Positions 26,207 to 34,611 are shown, counted from the stretch's first letter. The stretch is DNA of 53,008 bases from an uncultured Pelagibacteraceae bacterium (GCA_902555465.1 CACDSN010000008.1:1-53008), one strand, 5' to 3'. Notes: generated by a model from the sequence alone, not told the origin. Program-made: numbers and translations.

Positions 26207-26422
26207 AATTTTTTTCTAACAGTTAATTCTGAATGAATAGACTAAAATATTCTTTTTTGCACTAATAAATCACTCAAAATTTACTTCAACCTATAATTGA
26301 AATAATTTTAATAGCAACACTCATTTTGAACGCATCAAAATTCTATCATTTACATTGTTTCAAAATTGATTTTTACTTACGTTTATAAATTAAATTTAAT
26401 TTAAACAAAAAGAGGAGAATAA
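26207..26422. promoter_or_regulatory. Divergent control region of taurine genes with palindrome
   Basis: This 216-base gap serves tpa-ald leftward and tauABC rightward. It holds a perfect 7-5-7 inverted repeat, ATTTTGA-ACGCA-TCAAAAT (26323-26341), and further TCAAAAT copies near 26274 and 26362. A strong Shine-Dalgarno (GAGGAG, about 26411-26416) precedes tauA. The palindrome is a candidate operator for a taurine regulator, which is not encoded nearby. Confidence 0.45.
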
Positions 26423-27409
26423 ATGAGAAAAATTATTAGTTTTATTCTAGGAAGTATTTTTGCTCTTAACTTGATGGTTTCAACTGCATTTTCTGCAGCG
26501 AATGAGGTTAGGATTGCATTCTTCTTAGAGTGGGCAACTCCAAACCAAGAAGCTAAAGTTAAAAAAACTTTTGACAAAGCTTTTGGTGTTCCAGTTAAAT
26601 GGACTAACTTTGCAACAGGTGGTGAAATGACAGAAGCTATGCTTTCTGGTGATATTGATATTTCATACTCTCAAGGTCTTACTCCATTTGTAAACGCTGT
26701 TAACGCTAAAGCCCCAATCAAATTGGTTGATGTTGCTGTGTTATACGGAATGGGAGGAACTACATGTGTAGTTGCTAACTCAAGCGGTATTACAAAAGCA
26801 AATGCTTCTGAATTAGAGGGTAAAAAAGTTGCTGTTCCACTTGGAACAATGGCTGACTACGTGTTCAGAGAAACTATGAAAGCAGTTGGTGCAAATGCTG
26901 ACGCTATGCAAGTAATTGACATGAACCCTGAAGATGGTTCAGCTGCAATTGTTAACGGAGACGTAGCAATGGCGTGTTTATTTGGTGGTGCATCAATTGA
27001 AAAGGCTTTAGAAGTTGGAAAAAGAGTATTGACGGTTGATGAGGCTAAAGCTGCTGGTATAGCTGGTATAGACATTGTTTCAGTTACAAATAAATTCTTA
27101 AAAGAAAATCCAGGAATGGTATCTACTTTTATAGAAGTAACTCATGAGGCAAATGCAGCTCATAGAGCAGGGAAATCTAACATGAATATAATTGCGAAAG
27201 ACGCAGGAATGAGTCTTGATGCAACTAAAGGTCAGATGAGTGGATTTGAGTTTCCAGATGCAAATACAATTAAATCTAAATACATGAATAAAGGTGGTAT
27301 TTTAATGAAATACCTAGATGTAATGGGTAATATGTTTGCAACTGCAGAAAATCCTGCATTAAAAGATTACTCTAAAGTAGTAACAACAGATTACTTACCA
27401 GGTTTATAA
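26423..27409 (+). CDS. tauA: Taurine-type ABC transporter substrate-binding protein
   Basis: A 328-residue periplasmic protein with a signal peptide (residues 1-24, ending FSA). The mature part is an NMT1/THI5-like (SsuA/TauA) receptor: VRIAFFLEWATPNQ at the start, TGGEMTEAMLSGDIDISYSQG binding-region motif, VAVPLGTMADYVFRE hinge, and MNPEDGSAAIVNGDVAMACLFG. TauA binds taurine in the periplasm. The specificity is inferred from similarity to long-form taurine receptors and from adjacent tpa-ald. The gene has a strong Shine-Dalgarno (GAGGAG, five-base spacing) and is followed by a terminator before tauB. Confidence 0.85.
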   Translation: MRKIISFILGSIFALNLMVSTAFSAANEVRIAFFLEWATPNQEAKVKKTFDKAFGVPVKWTNFATGGEMTEAMLSGDIDISYSQGLTPFVNAVNAKAPIKLVDVAVLYGMGGTTCVVANSSGITKANASELEGKKVAVPLGTMADYVFRETMKAVGANADAMQVIDMNPEDGSAAIVNGDVAMACLFGGASIEKALEVGKRVLTVDEAKAAGIAGIDIVSVTNKFLKENPGMVSTFIEVTHEANAAHRAGKSNMNIIAKDAGMSLDATKGQMSGFEFPDANTIKSKYMNKGGILMKYLDVMGNMFATAENPALKDYSKVVTTDYLPGL

Positions 27410-27426
27410 TCGGGTAAAGGAAATTA

Positions 27427-27464
27427 ATAGGCGCCAATTATTAAAATTGGTGCCTATTTTTTTT
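27427..27464 (+). terminator. Rho-independent terminator between tauA and tauB
   Basis: A 12-bp stem (ATAGGCGCCAAT / ATTGGTGCCTAT, one G-U pair) with a 7-base loop is followed by a run of T (27458-27464). It starts 17 bases after the tauA stop. Partial termination would leave tauA transcript in excess over tauBC. Confidence 0.92.
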
Positions 27465-27489
27465 GTAAAATTCTAATATATTGATCTAA

Positions 27490-28290
27490 ATGAGTGATTT
27501 AGTTTCCCAAGATCTTAATATGATATTTAAATCTCCAAAAGGAGAAACTGTTCATGCTCTTAAAGACGTAACTTTCAAACTAAAAAAAGGTGAACTCTTA
27601 ACAGTTCTTGGTCCATCAGGATGTGGAAAAACAACTTTGCTTAATATTACAGCAGGTTTTTTAAAACCAACATCAGGATTAATTACCTTAGGTGGAAATG
27701 AAATAAATGGGCCAGGTGTTGAGAGAGGAATGGTATTTCAACAAGGTGCTTTATTTGAATGGTTAACAGTTGCACAAAATGTAAATTTTGGATTAAGAAT
27801 GAAAAAGGTTGAACCAAAGATAACAGAGAAAAAAGTTGAGGAATGGTTAGAAATTGTAGGTCTTAAAGGATTTGGAAATACCCCAACCTATCAATTATCT
27901 GGAGGAATGCAGCAAAGAGTAGCTCTAGCAAGATGTTTAATTAACGATCCAGAATTAATTTTAATGGATGAACCACTTGGAGCATTAGATGCTTTAACAA
28001 GAGAAAAGATGCAATCACTAGTTCTAAAAATTTGGAAAGAGACAGGAAAAACGATTATTTTAATTACACATTCAGTTGAAGAAGCTCTTCTACTTGGAGA
28101 AAGGGTTTATGTGATGGCTCCAAGACCAGGAAGGATTCATAAAGAATATAACCTTCCATTTGCGTCTAGAGGATTAGATCAAGACTTAAGAGAAATTAAA
28201 AATGATAAAGAATTTGTATCAAAGAGGGAGGAAATTCTGTCTATGATTTGGGACATGGAAGAAGAAATAATGGGTAAAGAAACAGGATGA
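27490..28290 (+). CDS. tauB: Taurine-type ABC transporter ATP-binding protein
   Basis: A 266-residue ABC ATPase of the nitrate/sulfonate/taurine family. Walker A is GPSGCGKTT at about residue 40, the Q-loop is VFQQGALFEWLTV, the signature LSGGMQQRVALARCL, Walker B LILMDEPLGALD and the switch His in LITHSVEEA. VYVMAPRPGRI after the H-loop is typical of SsuB/TauB. It powers import by TauC. It shares four bases with tauC (ATGA overlap), so coupling of translation is expected. Confidence 0.92.
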   Translation: MSDLVSQDLNMIFKSPKGETVHALKDVTFKLKKGELLTVLGPSGCGKTTLLNITAGFLKPTSGLITLGGNEINGPGVERGMVFQQGALFEWLTVAQNVNFGLRMKKVEPKITEKKVEEWLEIVGLKGFGNTPTYQLSGGMQQRVALARCLINDPELILMDEPLGALDALTREKMQSLVLKIWKETGKTIILITHSVEEALLLGERVYVMAPRPGRIHKEYNLPFASRGLDQDLREIKNDKEFVSKREEILSMIWDMEEEIMGKETG

Positions 28291-30182
28291 TAATATCTTC
28301 ATTAACATTTTTAATTATATTCGCTGTGATAGGTGCAATTCTTTACGGTCAAAGATTAATTAAAACAGAAAAATCAGATGCAGTATTTGGAAATCCTGAA
28401 AGATCTAAGGGGGGTATACACTGGGTTGTTGTTGGAAGTAGCTTTTTATTATTCCTTTGGCTTTACTATTCATGGGATATAGCAAAGGCTTTTTATCCAA
28501 AATCTGCAAATGAAATCTGTCAAGTGGCAAAAGTAAGAGAGTCTATGCTCTCTTTAAAATATCTTTTTCCCATAGATGAAAGACAGCACAAAAGTACAGC
28601 AATAATTCATAGAGAAAATGAAAATATTCAAAATTATATTTCAGAAATATCTTCAAATCCAAATATAAGTCAGGTCGATAAAGATGTTTTCGTAAATATT
28701 TTAGGAAAAATTAAATTATCAATACCTTATTTGACTAACGAAAAATATTTAGAATTTGAAACAAAAAATACGATCGATAAATTAACTGAAAGGATAAACA
28801 ATTTAACAGAAGTATTTCCAAGCAATAACTTTCCACCACCCTTAACTTTTGATGAGGAAAAACAACTGAATGAAGGTTTAAGTAAACAGCTTGGATGGGG
28901 AGCAACTGGAATGGAAATACCGCCATTGCCTGAGACAAAATTAGGTCTAAAATATCATAAAGCCGCGGATGAATTAAGATTGATTAGTGATGAATTTTTT
29001 CAAATTAGAAATCATAATCCACAATACAAGACATTAACAAATGATATAAAATCGGAGATTAAAAATCATCGCGACAAGTTAAATGATAATCAAGAATTAG
29101 AAATAACACTTCTTAAAGAAATTAATAAATTAAATAAAAGAATTCAGTTTGCAAGTATATTTCCACCAACTACACTTGTAGAATTTGAGCAGGCTGTAAG
29201 AAATTTTGATAATGTTCAAAAAAAAGAACAAGGCTCAATTGCTACGAAAGACGCATTGCTCTTTCCTGGAGGAACAATTGTTAGTAGTGGGCCTACTTGC
29301 GCAGAGGATGGTCCAGGAAGATGGCTGCCTAAACCATCAGATACATTTAGAATCTTTGCAGATATGCTTAAACCAAGTGTAGGATTTAAATTTGTACCAA
29401 TGTTTTGGTATGAAATGATGGGTGTAAATAAAATAGTTGGATTTATTCTTCCTGATTGGATTGCTGATATTATTCCAGGCCAATATCCAATTCACAGTTC
29501 AGATGGACAAGTAAAACCAAATTTTAAAAGTAAAGTTTTAGATATTGTTACTGGAGACTTTGAGGCATTTAAAATACCAGTCCCTGTAGGTCATATATGG
29601 GACTCATTTTTAAGAGTATTTTTGGGTTTAGTGTTTGGAATTATTTTAGGTGTTCCACTTGGAATTTTTATGGGATTAAATAGATTTGCCAAAGGATTTT
29701 TTGATCCGTTGGTTGAATTGTATAGACCAGTTCCACCGTTAGCATGGGCACCTCTTGTAATAACAGTATTTGGAATTGATAATGTAGGAAAAATTTTCCT
29801 ACTATTTATGGTCTCATTATCTATTATGATTATTTCTGCAAGAGCTGGTGCATCTGGCACACAACTATCAAAAATACACGCCGCACATTCTCTTGGAGCA
29901 TCAAGATGGCAAATTCTTAGAGAAGTAATTTTTCCAAATTCACTACCCGAAATTTTAACAGGAATAAGAGTTGCTGTTGGGATGTGTTGGGGAACTTTGG
30001 TTGCTGCAGAATTCTTAGCAGGAACAACTGGAATTGGTTTTGTTGAAAACGTAGCAAGAAAATATATGCAATACGAAGTTATATGGATAACAATTTTTGT
30101 GATGGGAATGTTGGGTTTGTTATTTGATGTTACTATAAGAAAAATTATTGATAAAACAATTCCATGGAGAGGAAAGGGATAA
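28287..30182 (+). CDS. tauC: Taurine-type ABC permease with large N-terminal extension
   Basis: At 631 residues this is more than twice the usual TauC/SsuC length (about 260-280). Residues from about 430 form the normal permease: PVPVGHIWDSFLRVFLG, then five or six membrane segments and the EAA loop AAHSLGASRWQILREVIFPN (about 532-551). Residues 1-70 contain two membrane segments (about 1-20 and 45-61). Residues 70-420 are a large polar region rich in helices, with C78 and C338, probably periplasmic by the flanking segments. It could help dock TauA or stabilise the complex; that is inference. No stop or composition break suggests an artefactual fusion. Confidence 0.88.
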   Translation: MIISSLTFLIIFAVIGAILYGQRLIKTEKSDAVFGNPERSKGGIHWVVVGSSFLLFLWLYYSWDIAKAFYPKSANEICQVAKVRESMLSLKYLFPIDERQHKSTAIIHRENENIQNYISEISSNPNISQVDKDVFVNILGKIKLSIPYLTNEKYLEFETKNTIDKLTERINNLTEVFPSNNFPPPLTFDEEKQLNEGLSKQLGWGATGMEIPPLPETKLGLKYHKAADELRLISDEFFQIRNHNPQYKTLTNDIKSEIKNHRDKLNDNQELEITLLKEINKLNKRIQFASIFPPTTLVEFEQAVRNFDNVQKKEQGSIATKDALLFPGGTIVSSGPTCAEDGPGRWLPKPSDTFRIFADMLKPSVGFKFVPMFWYEMMGVNKIVGFILPDWIADIIPGQYPIHSSDGQVKPNFKSKVLDIVTGDFEAFKIPVPVGHIWDSFLRVFLGLVFGIILGVPLGIFMGLNRFAKGFFDPLVELYRPVPPLAWAPLVITVFGIDNVGKIFLLFMVSLSIMIISARAGASGTQLSKIHAAHSLGASRWQILREVIFPNSLPEILTGIRVAVGMCWGTLVAAEFLAGTTGIGFVENVARKYMQYEVIWITIFVMGMLGLLFDVTIRKIIDKTIPWRGKG

Positions 30183-30406
30183 TGAAAAAAGATAAAATAT
30201 TAGAATGGTCGGGTGTAATAACTGCTATAATTTATTCACTTTTAGTTGCAATGAATATTGGTGCAGAGTTTTTTGGTTTTACATTATTATTAATATCCGC
30301 AATTTTAATTGGTCTTTGGGCATTTATTGGAAAGCACAATGGAATTTTACTTTTACAATTATTTTATGCAAGTGCAGGTATCTTGGGGATGATACGTTGG
30401 TATTAG
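30182..30406 (+). CDS. 74-residue membrane protein at end of taurine operon
   Basis: The start is ATG 30182, sharing one base with the tauC TAA; an in-frame ATG at 30164 inside tauC is less likely. After KKDKILEW come three hydrophobic segments (GVITAIIYSLLVAMNIGAEF, FTLLLISAILIGLWAFIG, GILLLQLFYASAGILGM) and a terminal RWY. The layout is like a small PnuC- or SemiSWEET-like three-helix protein, but no specific motif decides this. Coupling to tauC suggests an accessory role in uptake. The function is unknown. Confidence 0.65.
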   Translation: MKKDKILEWSGVITAIIYSLLVAMNIGAEFFGFTLLLISAILIGLWAFIGKHNGILLLQLFYASAGILGMIRWY

Positions 30407-30421
30407 TTTAAATTTTTAAAT

Positions 30422-31306
30422 ATGAAAATATTTGATTGTACAACATTTTATTCTGAGGATTTGATGTTAGATGTAAGGTTTAATGTTTTAAATGAATATG
30501 TACACAAATTTATTGTAGTTGAGTCGAATTATTCACACAGTGGAAGAAAAAAAAAATTAAACTTTGATATTAACAATTACTCAAAATTTAAGGATAAAAT
30601 CATTTACCTAGTAATTGAAAATGAACCTGAGGATATTATCAAGTCTGACAATATTACTAGTGAAATTAAAAGAATGAATAGTCTTAAAAGAATTGATCAA
30701 TCATATAATTATATGATTCAAGGAATTGGCGAGGCTTCCGAGGACGATTTAATTTGTCTTAGTGACAATGATGAAATACCAAATTTTAATTCAAGTTATT
30801 TTAAAAATTCCAACAAAGATATATTTATTTTTGAACAATTATTTTTCTATTATAAATTTAATTTACTATACGATTTAATCCCTTGGTATGGAACTAAAGC
30901 GTGTAAAAAAAAGAAATTAAAATCGTTTTCGTGGTTGCGACATTTAAAAAATAAGAATTATCCATTTTGGCGTTTAGATACATATTTTTCTGAGTATAAG
31001 CAAAGAAATTTAAAAATTGTTAAAAGTGGAGGATGGCATTTTACAAATATTAAATCGCCAGCAGATATTTATGAAAAACTTTCTAATTTTGGTCATCACA
31101 ATGAATTTGATGTATCTGGATTAACTATTAATGACATAGAAAGGGATATAGAAAAAAGGATAGTTAATTATAATCACCTAGCTGACCAAAAAACAATTGA
31201 TAAATATAATGCAGATTACAAATTAAAAGTAATAGATGATAATTTATTACCAGAATATCTAGTATTAAATAAAAAAAATTTGAAACAATGGTTTGATTTT
31301 TCTTGA
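30422..31306 (+). CDS. GT17 family glycosyltransferase-like protein
   Basis: A 294-residue protein with the beginning of Glyco_transf_17: KIFDCTTFYSEDLMLDVRFN, followed by FIVVESNYSHSG, the conserved VE-x-N/x-H-G region. LICLSDNDEIPNF holds the D-x-D-E motif for metal/nucleotide-sugar binding, and GGWHFTNI a conserved Trp-His. GT17 was named for N-acetylglucosaminyltransferase III, but bacterial members act in polysaccharide synthesis with unknown donors. Its TGA overlaps the next ATG (TGATG), so it is coupled to a Gfo/Idh oxidoreductase. Confidence 0.8.
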   Translation: MKIFDCTTFYSEDLMLDVRFNVLNEYVHKFIVVESNYSHSGRKKKLNFDINNYSKFKDKIIYLVIENEPEDIIKSDNITSEIKRMNSLKRIDQSYNYMIQGIGEASEDDLICLSDNDEIPNFNSSYFKNSNKDIFIFEQLFFYYKFNLLYDLIPWYGTKACKKKKLKSFSWLRHLKNKNYPFWRLDTYFSEYKQRNLKIVKSGGWHFTNIKSPADIYEKLSNFGHHNEFDVSGLTINDIERDIEKRIVNYNHLADQKTIDKYNADYKLKVIDDNLLPEYLVLNKKNLKQWFDFS

Positions 31307-32247
31307 TGGTAAATTGGGGTATAATAGGTTTTGGCAGGATGGGTCTAACATTCGCTAATGCTATTGAAGAAATTGAAAACTCTAAATTAATATCTATAGC
31401 TAGTAAATCTGGGAAAAAATTCAAAGATTATCAAAATAGTACTTATGAAGAAATAATAAATAGTAAAGATATTAATTCAGTATATGTATCTACATTAAAT
31501 AATACACACATTGATATAATTAATAAATTGTGTGATGCAAATAAAAATATACTTTGTGAAAAACCTGTATCAACAAATTATAACGATTTACGAAATTTAC
31601 ATAAAAAGATTCAGCAGAAACAAATTAGTTTTTTTGAAGCAATAGCTTATTATTCTCACCCACAAACTTTAATGATTTTAGAATTAATTGAAAGTGGTGA
31701 AATTGGTGAAATTAAAAAAATAGAAAGTAACTTTGGTTTCAAAGCAAAGTATAATCCTGAATCAAGACTATTTGATAAGAAACTTGGTGGCGGTGCAATT
31801 TATGATTTAGGATGCTATCCAATTAGTTTTGCAATGCTATTTTCAAAAGATCATAATAAAATAAAAATACAAGACAGAATATTGGATTACGCTCCATCTA
31901 AAGTAGACAATGATGCAAAAGCAACCTTAATTTGTGATGATAGCTTTGAATGTAAAATTCATGTGAGTATAAATAATGATTTAGATAATACGTGTAAAAT
32001 TCACGGATCTAAGGGATATATTAAAGTATTAGATCCTTGGTTGCCTAAAAAAGAGTCTCAAGTTGAAATTTCAAATAATAAACATTTTTATTTAAAAAAT
32101 ATAAGTTCTAAAATTTCTATATATGCTAATCAAATTAAAAATGTATCGGATTTTATTATTTCAGAAAAAAATAAAAGTAAAAACCTTTTTGATATTAAAA
32201 AATCATTAATTAATATGAAATTAGTTGAGGATTGGTTAAAAAATTAA
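31306..32247 (+). CDS. Gfo/Idh/MocA family NAD(P)-dependent oxidoreductase
   Basis: The ATG at 31306 is chosen (313 residues), with the TGATG overlap to the GT17 gene; the TTG three bases upstream is not needed. GIIGFGRMGLTFANAI is the Rossmann motif, and CEKPVSTNYND contains the conserved EKP Lys. YDLGCYPISFAM holds the C-terminal domain motif GGGAxxDxGxY and its catalytic His position is here in the YP region. Such enzymes oxidise or reduce sugar derivatives. Coupling to a glycosyltransferase suggests preparing a sugar moiety. The C-terminal 20 residues are Lys-rich. The substrate is unknown. Confidence 0.85.
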   Translation: MVNWGIIGFGRMGLTFANAIEEIENSKLISIASKSGKKFKDYQNSTYEEIINSKDINSVYVSTLNNTHIDIINKLCDANKNILCEKPVSTNYNDLRNLHKKIQQKQISFFEAIAYYSHPQTLMILELIESGEIGEIKKIESNFGFKAKYNPESRLFDKKLGGGAIYDLGCYPISFAMLFSKDHNKIKIQDRILDYAPSKVDNDAKATLICDDSFECKIHVSINNDLDNTCKIHGSKGYIKVLDPWLPKKESQVEISNNKHFYLKNISSKISIYANQIKNVSDFIISEKNKSKNLFDIKKSLINMKLVEDWLKN

Positions 32248-33254
32248 TGAAACAAGCAAAACTTTTTAAATTAATAACGAATATTTTTAAAAAACATGGA
32301 CTATCTACAAAACATTCCATTATATGCTCTAAAGCTATTTTAAATGCTGAACTAGTCGGAGCTCCGTCACATGGTGTTTCTAGAATTGCTTCTTATTGTA
32401 ATAGAATTAAAAATAAAGTTATTAATGCTAAACCAAATATCAAAATTAAAAAAATATCATCCTCCGTTACCCATATTGATGCAGATAATGCAGTTGGTTT
32501 TATTGGTGCAGATTTAGCTATTAATAAAGCAATTCAGAATGCACAAAGAACAGGAATTGGATTTGTTGCTGTTAAAAATAGTGGTCACTACGGTTTATCA
32601 GGATATTATGCTGAAAAGGCTGCAAAGAAAGGAATGGTTGCTTTTTGTTTCACAAATGCACCTCCTGCTATAGCTCCTTATGGTGCTAAAAAAACTTTAT
32701 TTGGCACAAATCCAATTTGTTTTGCTGCTCCTACTGGATCAAAAGTTCCCTTTGTTTTAGATACATCAGTTTCAAAAATTAATAGAGGCAAAATACGAAG
32801 AGCTGAACAATTAAAAAAAAAAATTCCTTTTGGAGTAGCATTAGACAAATTTGGTAAACCAACAAATGATCCTAAAAAAGCACTCGATGGTATACAACTT
32901 CCTATAGCTGAATATAGAGGATCAGGATTGGCTTGGATGATAGATATACTGTCAGGTGTTTTAACGGGTGGTAATCACAGTGGTAAAGTAAAAGATCCAT
33001 TTGATGATTTTTCAGGACCTCAAAATATTGGCCATATGTTCATTGTATTTAAATCCAATTTATTTGTAAAAAATTATAATAAACGAATCAAAGAAAATAT
33101 AAAAAGAATTAAAAAACTACCCAAACTTAAAGGAGTAAAAAAAATTTACTTTCCAGGTGAAAACAAGTCTGAGAGATTTAGAAAAAACTTCAATAAAAAT
33201 ATTAATATTCCTAAAAATATCTTAACTATTGTTAATAATTTAAATAAAAGCTGA
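32247..33254 (+). CDS. Malate/L-lactate dehydrogenase (LDH2) family oxidoreductase
   Basis: The start is ATG 32247 (335 residues), sharing TAATG with the oxidoreductase. GAPSHGVSRI near residue 32 contains the catalytic His region of the LDH2/MDG2 family. VKNSGHYGLSGYYAEKAAKKG and FTNAPPAIAPYGAKK, then GTNPICFAAP, are the family NAD-site motifs, and AEYRGSGLAWMIDIL replaces the more usual GYKGSGLA. These enzymes reduce 2-oxoacids to 2-hydroxyacids; ComC/SlcC sulfolactate dehydrogenases belong here too. With HpsN 3 kb away, sulfolactate is conceivable, but it is coupled to sugar genes, so ureidoglycolate, malate or lactate remain equal options. Confidence 0.82.
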   Translation: MKQAKLFKLITNIFKKHGLSTKHSIICSKAILNAELVGAPSHGVSRIASYCNRIKNKVINAKPNIKIKKISSSVTHIDADNAVGFIGADLAINKAIQNAQRTGIGFVAVKNSGHYGLSGYYAEKAAKKGMVAFCFTNAPPAIAPYGAKKTLFGTNPICFAAPTGSKVPFVLDTSVSKINRGKIRRAEQLKKKIPFGVALDKFGKPTNDPKKALDGIQLPIAEYRGSGLAWMIDILSGVLTGGNHSGKVKDPFDDFSGPQNIGHMFIVFKSNLFVKNYNKRIKENIKRIKKLPKLKGVKKIYFPGENKSERFRKNFNKNINIPKNILTIVNNLNKS

Positions 33255-33353
33255 AGCTAACCAAACTAGTGTAGCTATAGATAAAGATAAAAAGAATATA
33301 TTTAATGGCTTATAATGTTTTTTATCAAACAACGATGTACCCCAAAATTGCAA
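33240..33353 (-). CDS. 37-residue small membrane protein candidate, TTG start
   Basis: A frame on the minus strand from TTG 33353 to TAA 33240 encodes 37 residues: a short aromatic start (QFWGTSLFDKKHYKPLN), then one hydrophobic segment (IFFLSLSIATLVWLASAFI) up to the stop. It overlaps the 3' end of the 70-residue gene by 29 bases in another frame, and the convergent LDH2 gene by 15 bases. A soluble basic head with a C-terminal membrane anchor fits a tail-anchored mini-protein. The non-ATG start and short length limit confidence; composition is far from random. Confidence 0.42.
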   Translation of the reverse strand: MQFWGTSLFDKKHYKPLNIFFLSLSIATLVWLASAFI

Positions 33354-33537
33354 TTGAAAGGCAGAACATCCCCATCAATACTCTATTCTGAAATCTTTCT
33401 CTTTTTTTCTCTTCGAATACTCTCTTCTTAAGAACATCTATATTTACTTTTTTTGGGGACAAGTCTTTTTTCTCAGAAATTTTTTGAGTGTAAGCCTCAG
33501 TAATCACAGATGTTCTATTAAATGTTTCAGTACTCAT
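33325..33537 (-). CDS. 70-residue tail-anchored small protein
   Basis: The first 50 residues are polar and charged, with a helical stretch (VDVLKKRVFEEKKRERFQN-like), and the last 18 are a hydrophobic segment (LMGMFCLSIAILGYIVV) that would anchor it in the membrane by its C-terminus. No family is recognised. The 37-residue candidate starts inside its 3' end, suggesting an overlapping pair of small membrane proteins translated together. Upstream it is divergent from the regulator gene at 33646. Confidence 0.6.
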   Translation of the reverse strand: MSTETFNRTSVITEAYTQKISEKKDLSPKKVNIDVLKKRVFEEKKRERFQNRVLMGMFCLSIAILGYIVV

Positions 33538-33592
33538 TTTTAAAAACCAAATTTAATCATGAAATAACTATCTTGTACAATTTAGCATTGTT

Positions 33593-33636
33593 CAAAATGG
33601 GTTGACTTATCAAATGCCTTAGACCAAAATGGGTTG
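33593..33636 (+). promoter_or_regulatory. Direct repeats over the regulator promoter
   Basis: CAAAATGGGTTG occurs twice, at 33593-33604 and 33625-33636, 32 bp apart (about three helical turns). TTGACT (33602-33607) and CAAAAT (33625-33630), spaced 17 bp, could be -35 and -10 boxes. The repeats would then cover both, as expected for an autorepressor operator. Confidence 0.5.
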
Positions 33637-33645
33637 GGAGGAAAA

Positions 33646-34611
33646 TTGTCTCAAATACCAAATATAAATAAAAGCATAGATAAAGCTAATTTAAAAGTAA
33701 TAATATCAGAGAATTACCTAAATTTTGCACCTGAGTATATGTCGTTTCTTGGTGAATGGATAACTGGAACATACAAAGCTTTTAACGATGCGGACAAATA
33801 TATCATTTTGGGTTACTTGTTTAGAAAAACTGTAACATTCTATTATGATAACTTTATAAAAGTAAATTATGAGACATTTTATAAAACTGATCACTTTGAT
33901 ATTGAAAAAATAAATATTGTTGAAATTTCAAAAGCACTCAATATTCCAAAAGAAACAGCTAGACGTAAAGTAACTGAACTTGAAAAAGTAGGTGTCATTA
34001 AAAAAAAAGGCAAACATTTAATAATCGACAAAACTGCCATTAAGCTAGTAGAGCCAATTAATACAATGAAAAATTTAACTAATGTTTTTTATATAATTTA
34101 TAAAATTTGTAGAAAAAAAAATATTATTGATCGAGATATTGAAAAAGAAGCAATTACAAATGCAATGAAATCAAATTTAACATATACGTGGTATCATTAT
34201 TATAAATTTATTTTTTATTGGTTATATAATTGGAAAAAATTCTTTAATAATGATACTGAAAAATTTATTATATGGTGCATACCAATGCTTCATAGAGCTA
34301 ATAAAATGAGATTAGAAAAAAAGAGTCCTGAAGTAGATATTTCTAGTTGGCGTTTAGGTATCGAAAAATTAGAAACACAAGGAATAAATACAATGTCTCT
34401 GTCTGATATCACTGGAATTCCAAGACCTACTGTTACAAGAAAACTAAAAACTTTATTTTTAAACAAGCATTTGTATATGGATAAAAATAAATTAATTCAT
34501 CCTGGCGATCAAGGTACCTATAAAGCAGAAATGTACAATATACAGAACAATTCTTTAAATGAGTTTAGCGATTTTACTGCAAAAATATTTAATCAAATAA
34601 TTCTTAAGTAG
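33646..34611 (+). CDS. Two-winged-helix transcriptional regulator, lineage-specific
   Basis: I choose TTG 33646 because GGGAGG ends four bases before it; an in-frame TTG at 33634 would lack this (321 residues). Two similar helix-turn-helix regions are visible: NIVEISKALNIPKETARRKVTELEK in the first half and TMSLSDITGIPRPTVTRKLKTL near the C-terminus, both MarR/Crp-like recognition helices followed by a short wing (KKKGKHLII; LYMDKNKLI). Between them is an aromatic helical region (YTWYHYYKFIFYWLYNW). It has no ligand domain I recognise. Its own promoter carries repeated sites. Targets are unknown. It converges on the BASS gene with an eight-base overlap. Confidence 0.75.
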   Translation: MSQIPNINKSIDKANLKVIISENYLNFAPEYMSFLGEWITGTYKAFNDADKYIILGYLFRKTVTFYYDNFIKVNYETFYKTDHFDIEKINIVEISKALNIPKETARRKVTELEKVGVIKKKGKHLIIDKTAIKLVEPINTMKNLTNVFYIIYKICRKKNIIDRDIEKEAITNAMKSNLTYTWYHYYKFIFYWLYNWKKFFNNDTEKFIIWCIPMLHRANKMRLEKKSPEVDISSWRLGIEKLETQGINTMSLSDITGIPRPTVTRKLKTLFLNKHLYMDKNKLIHPGDQGTYKAEMYNIQNNSLNEFSDFTAKIFNQIILK

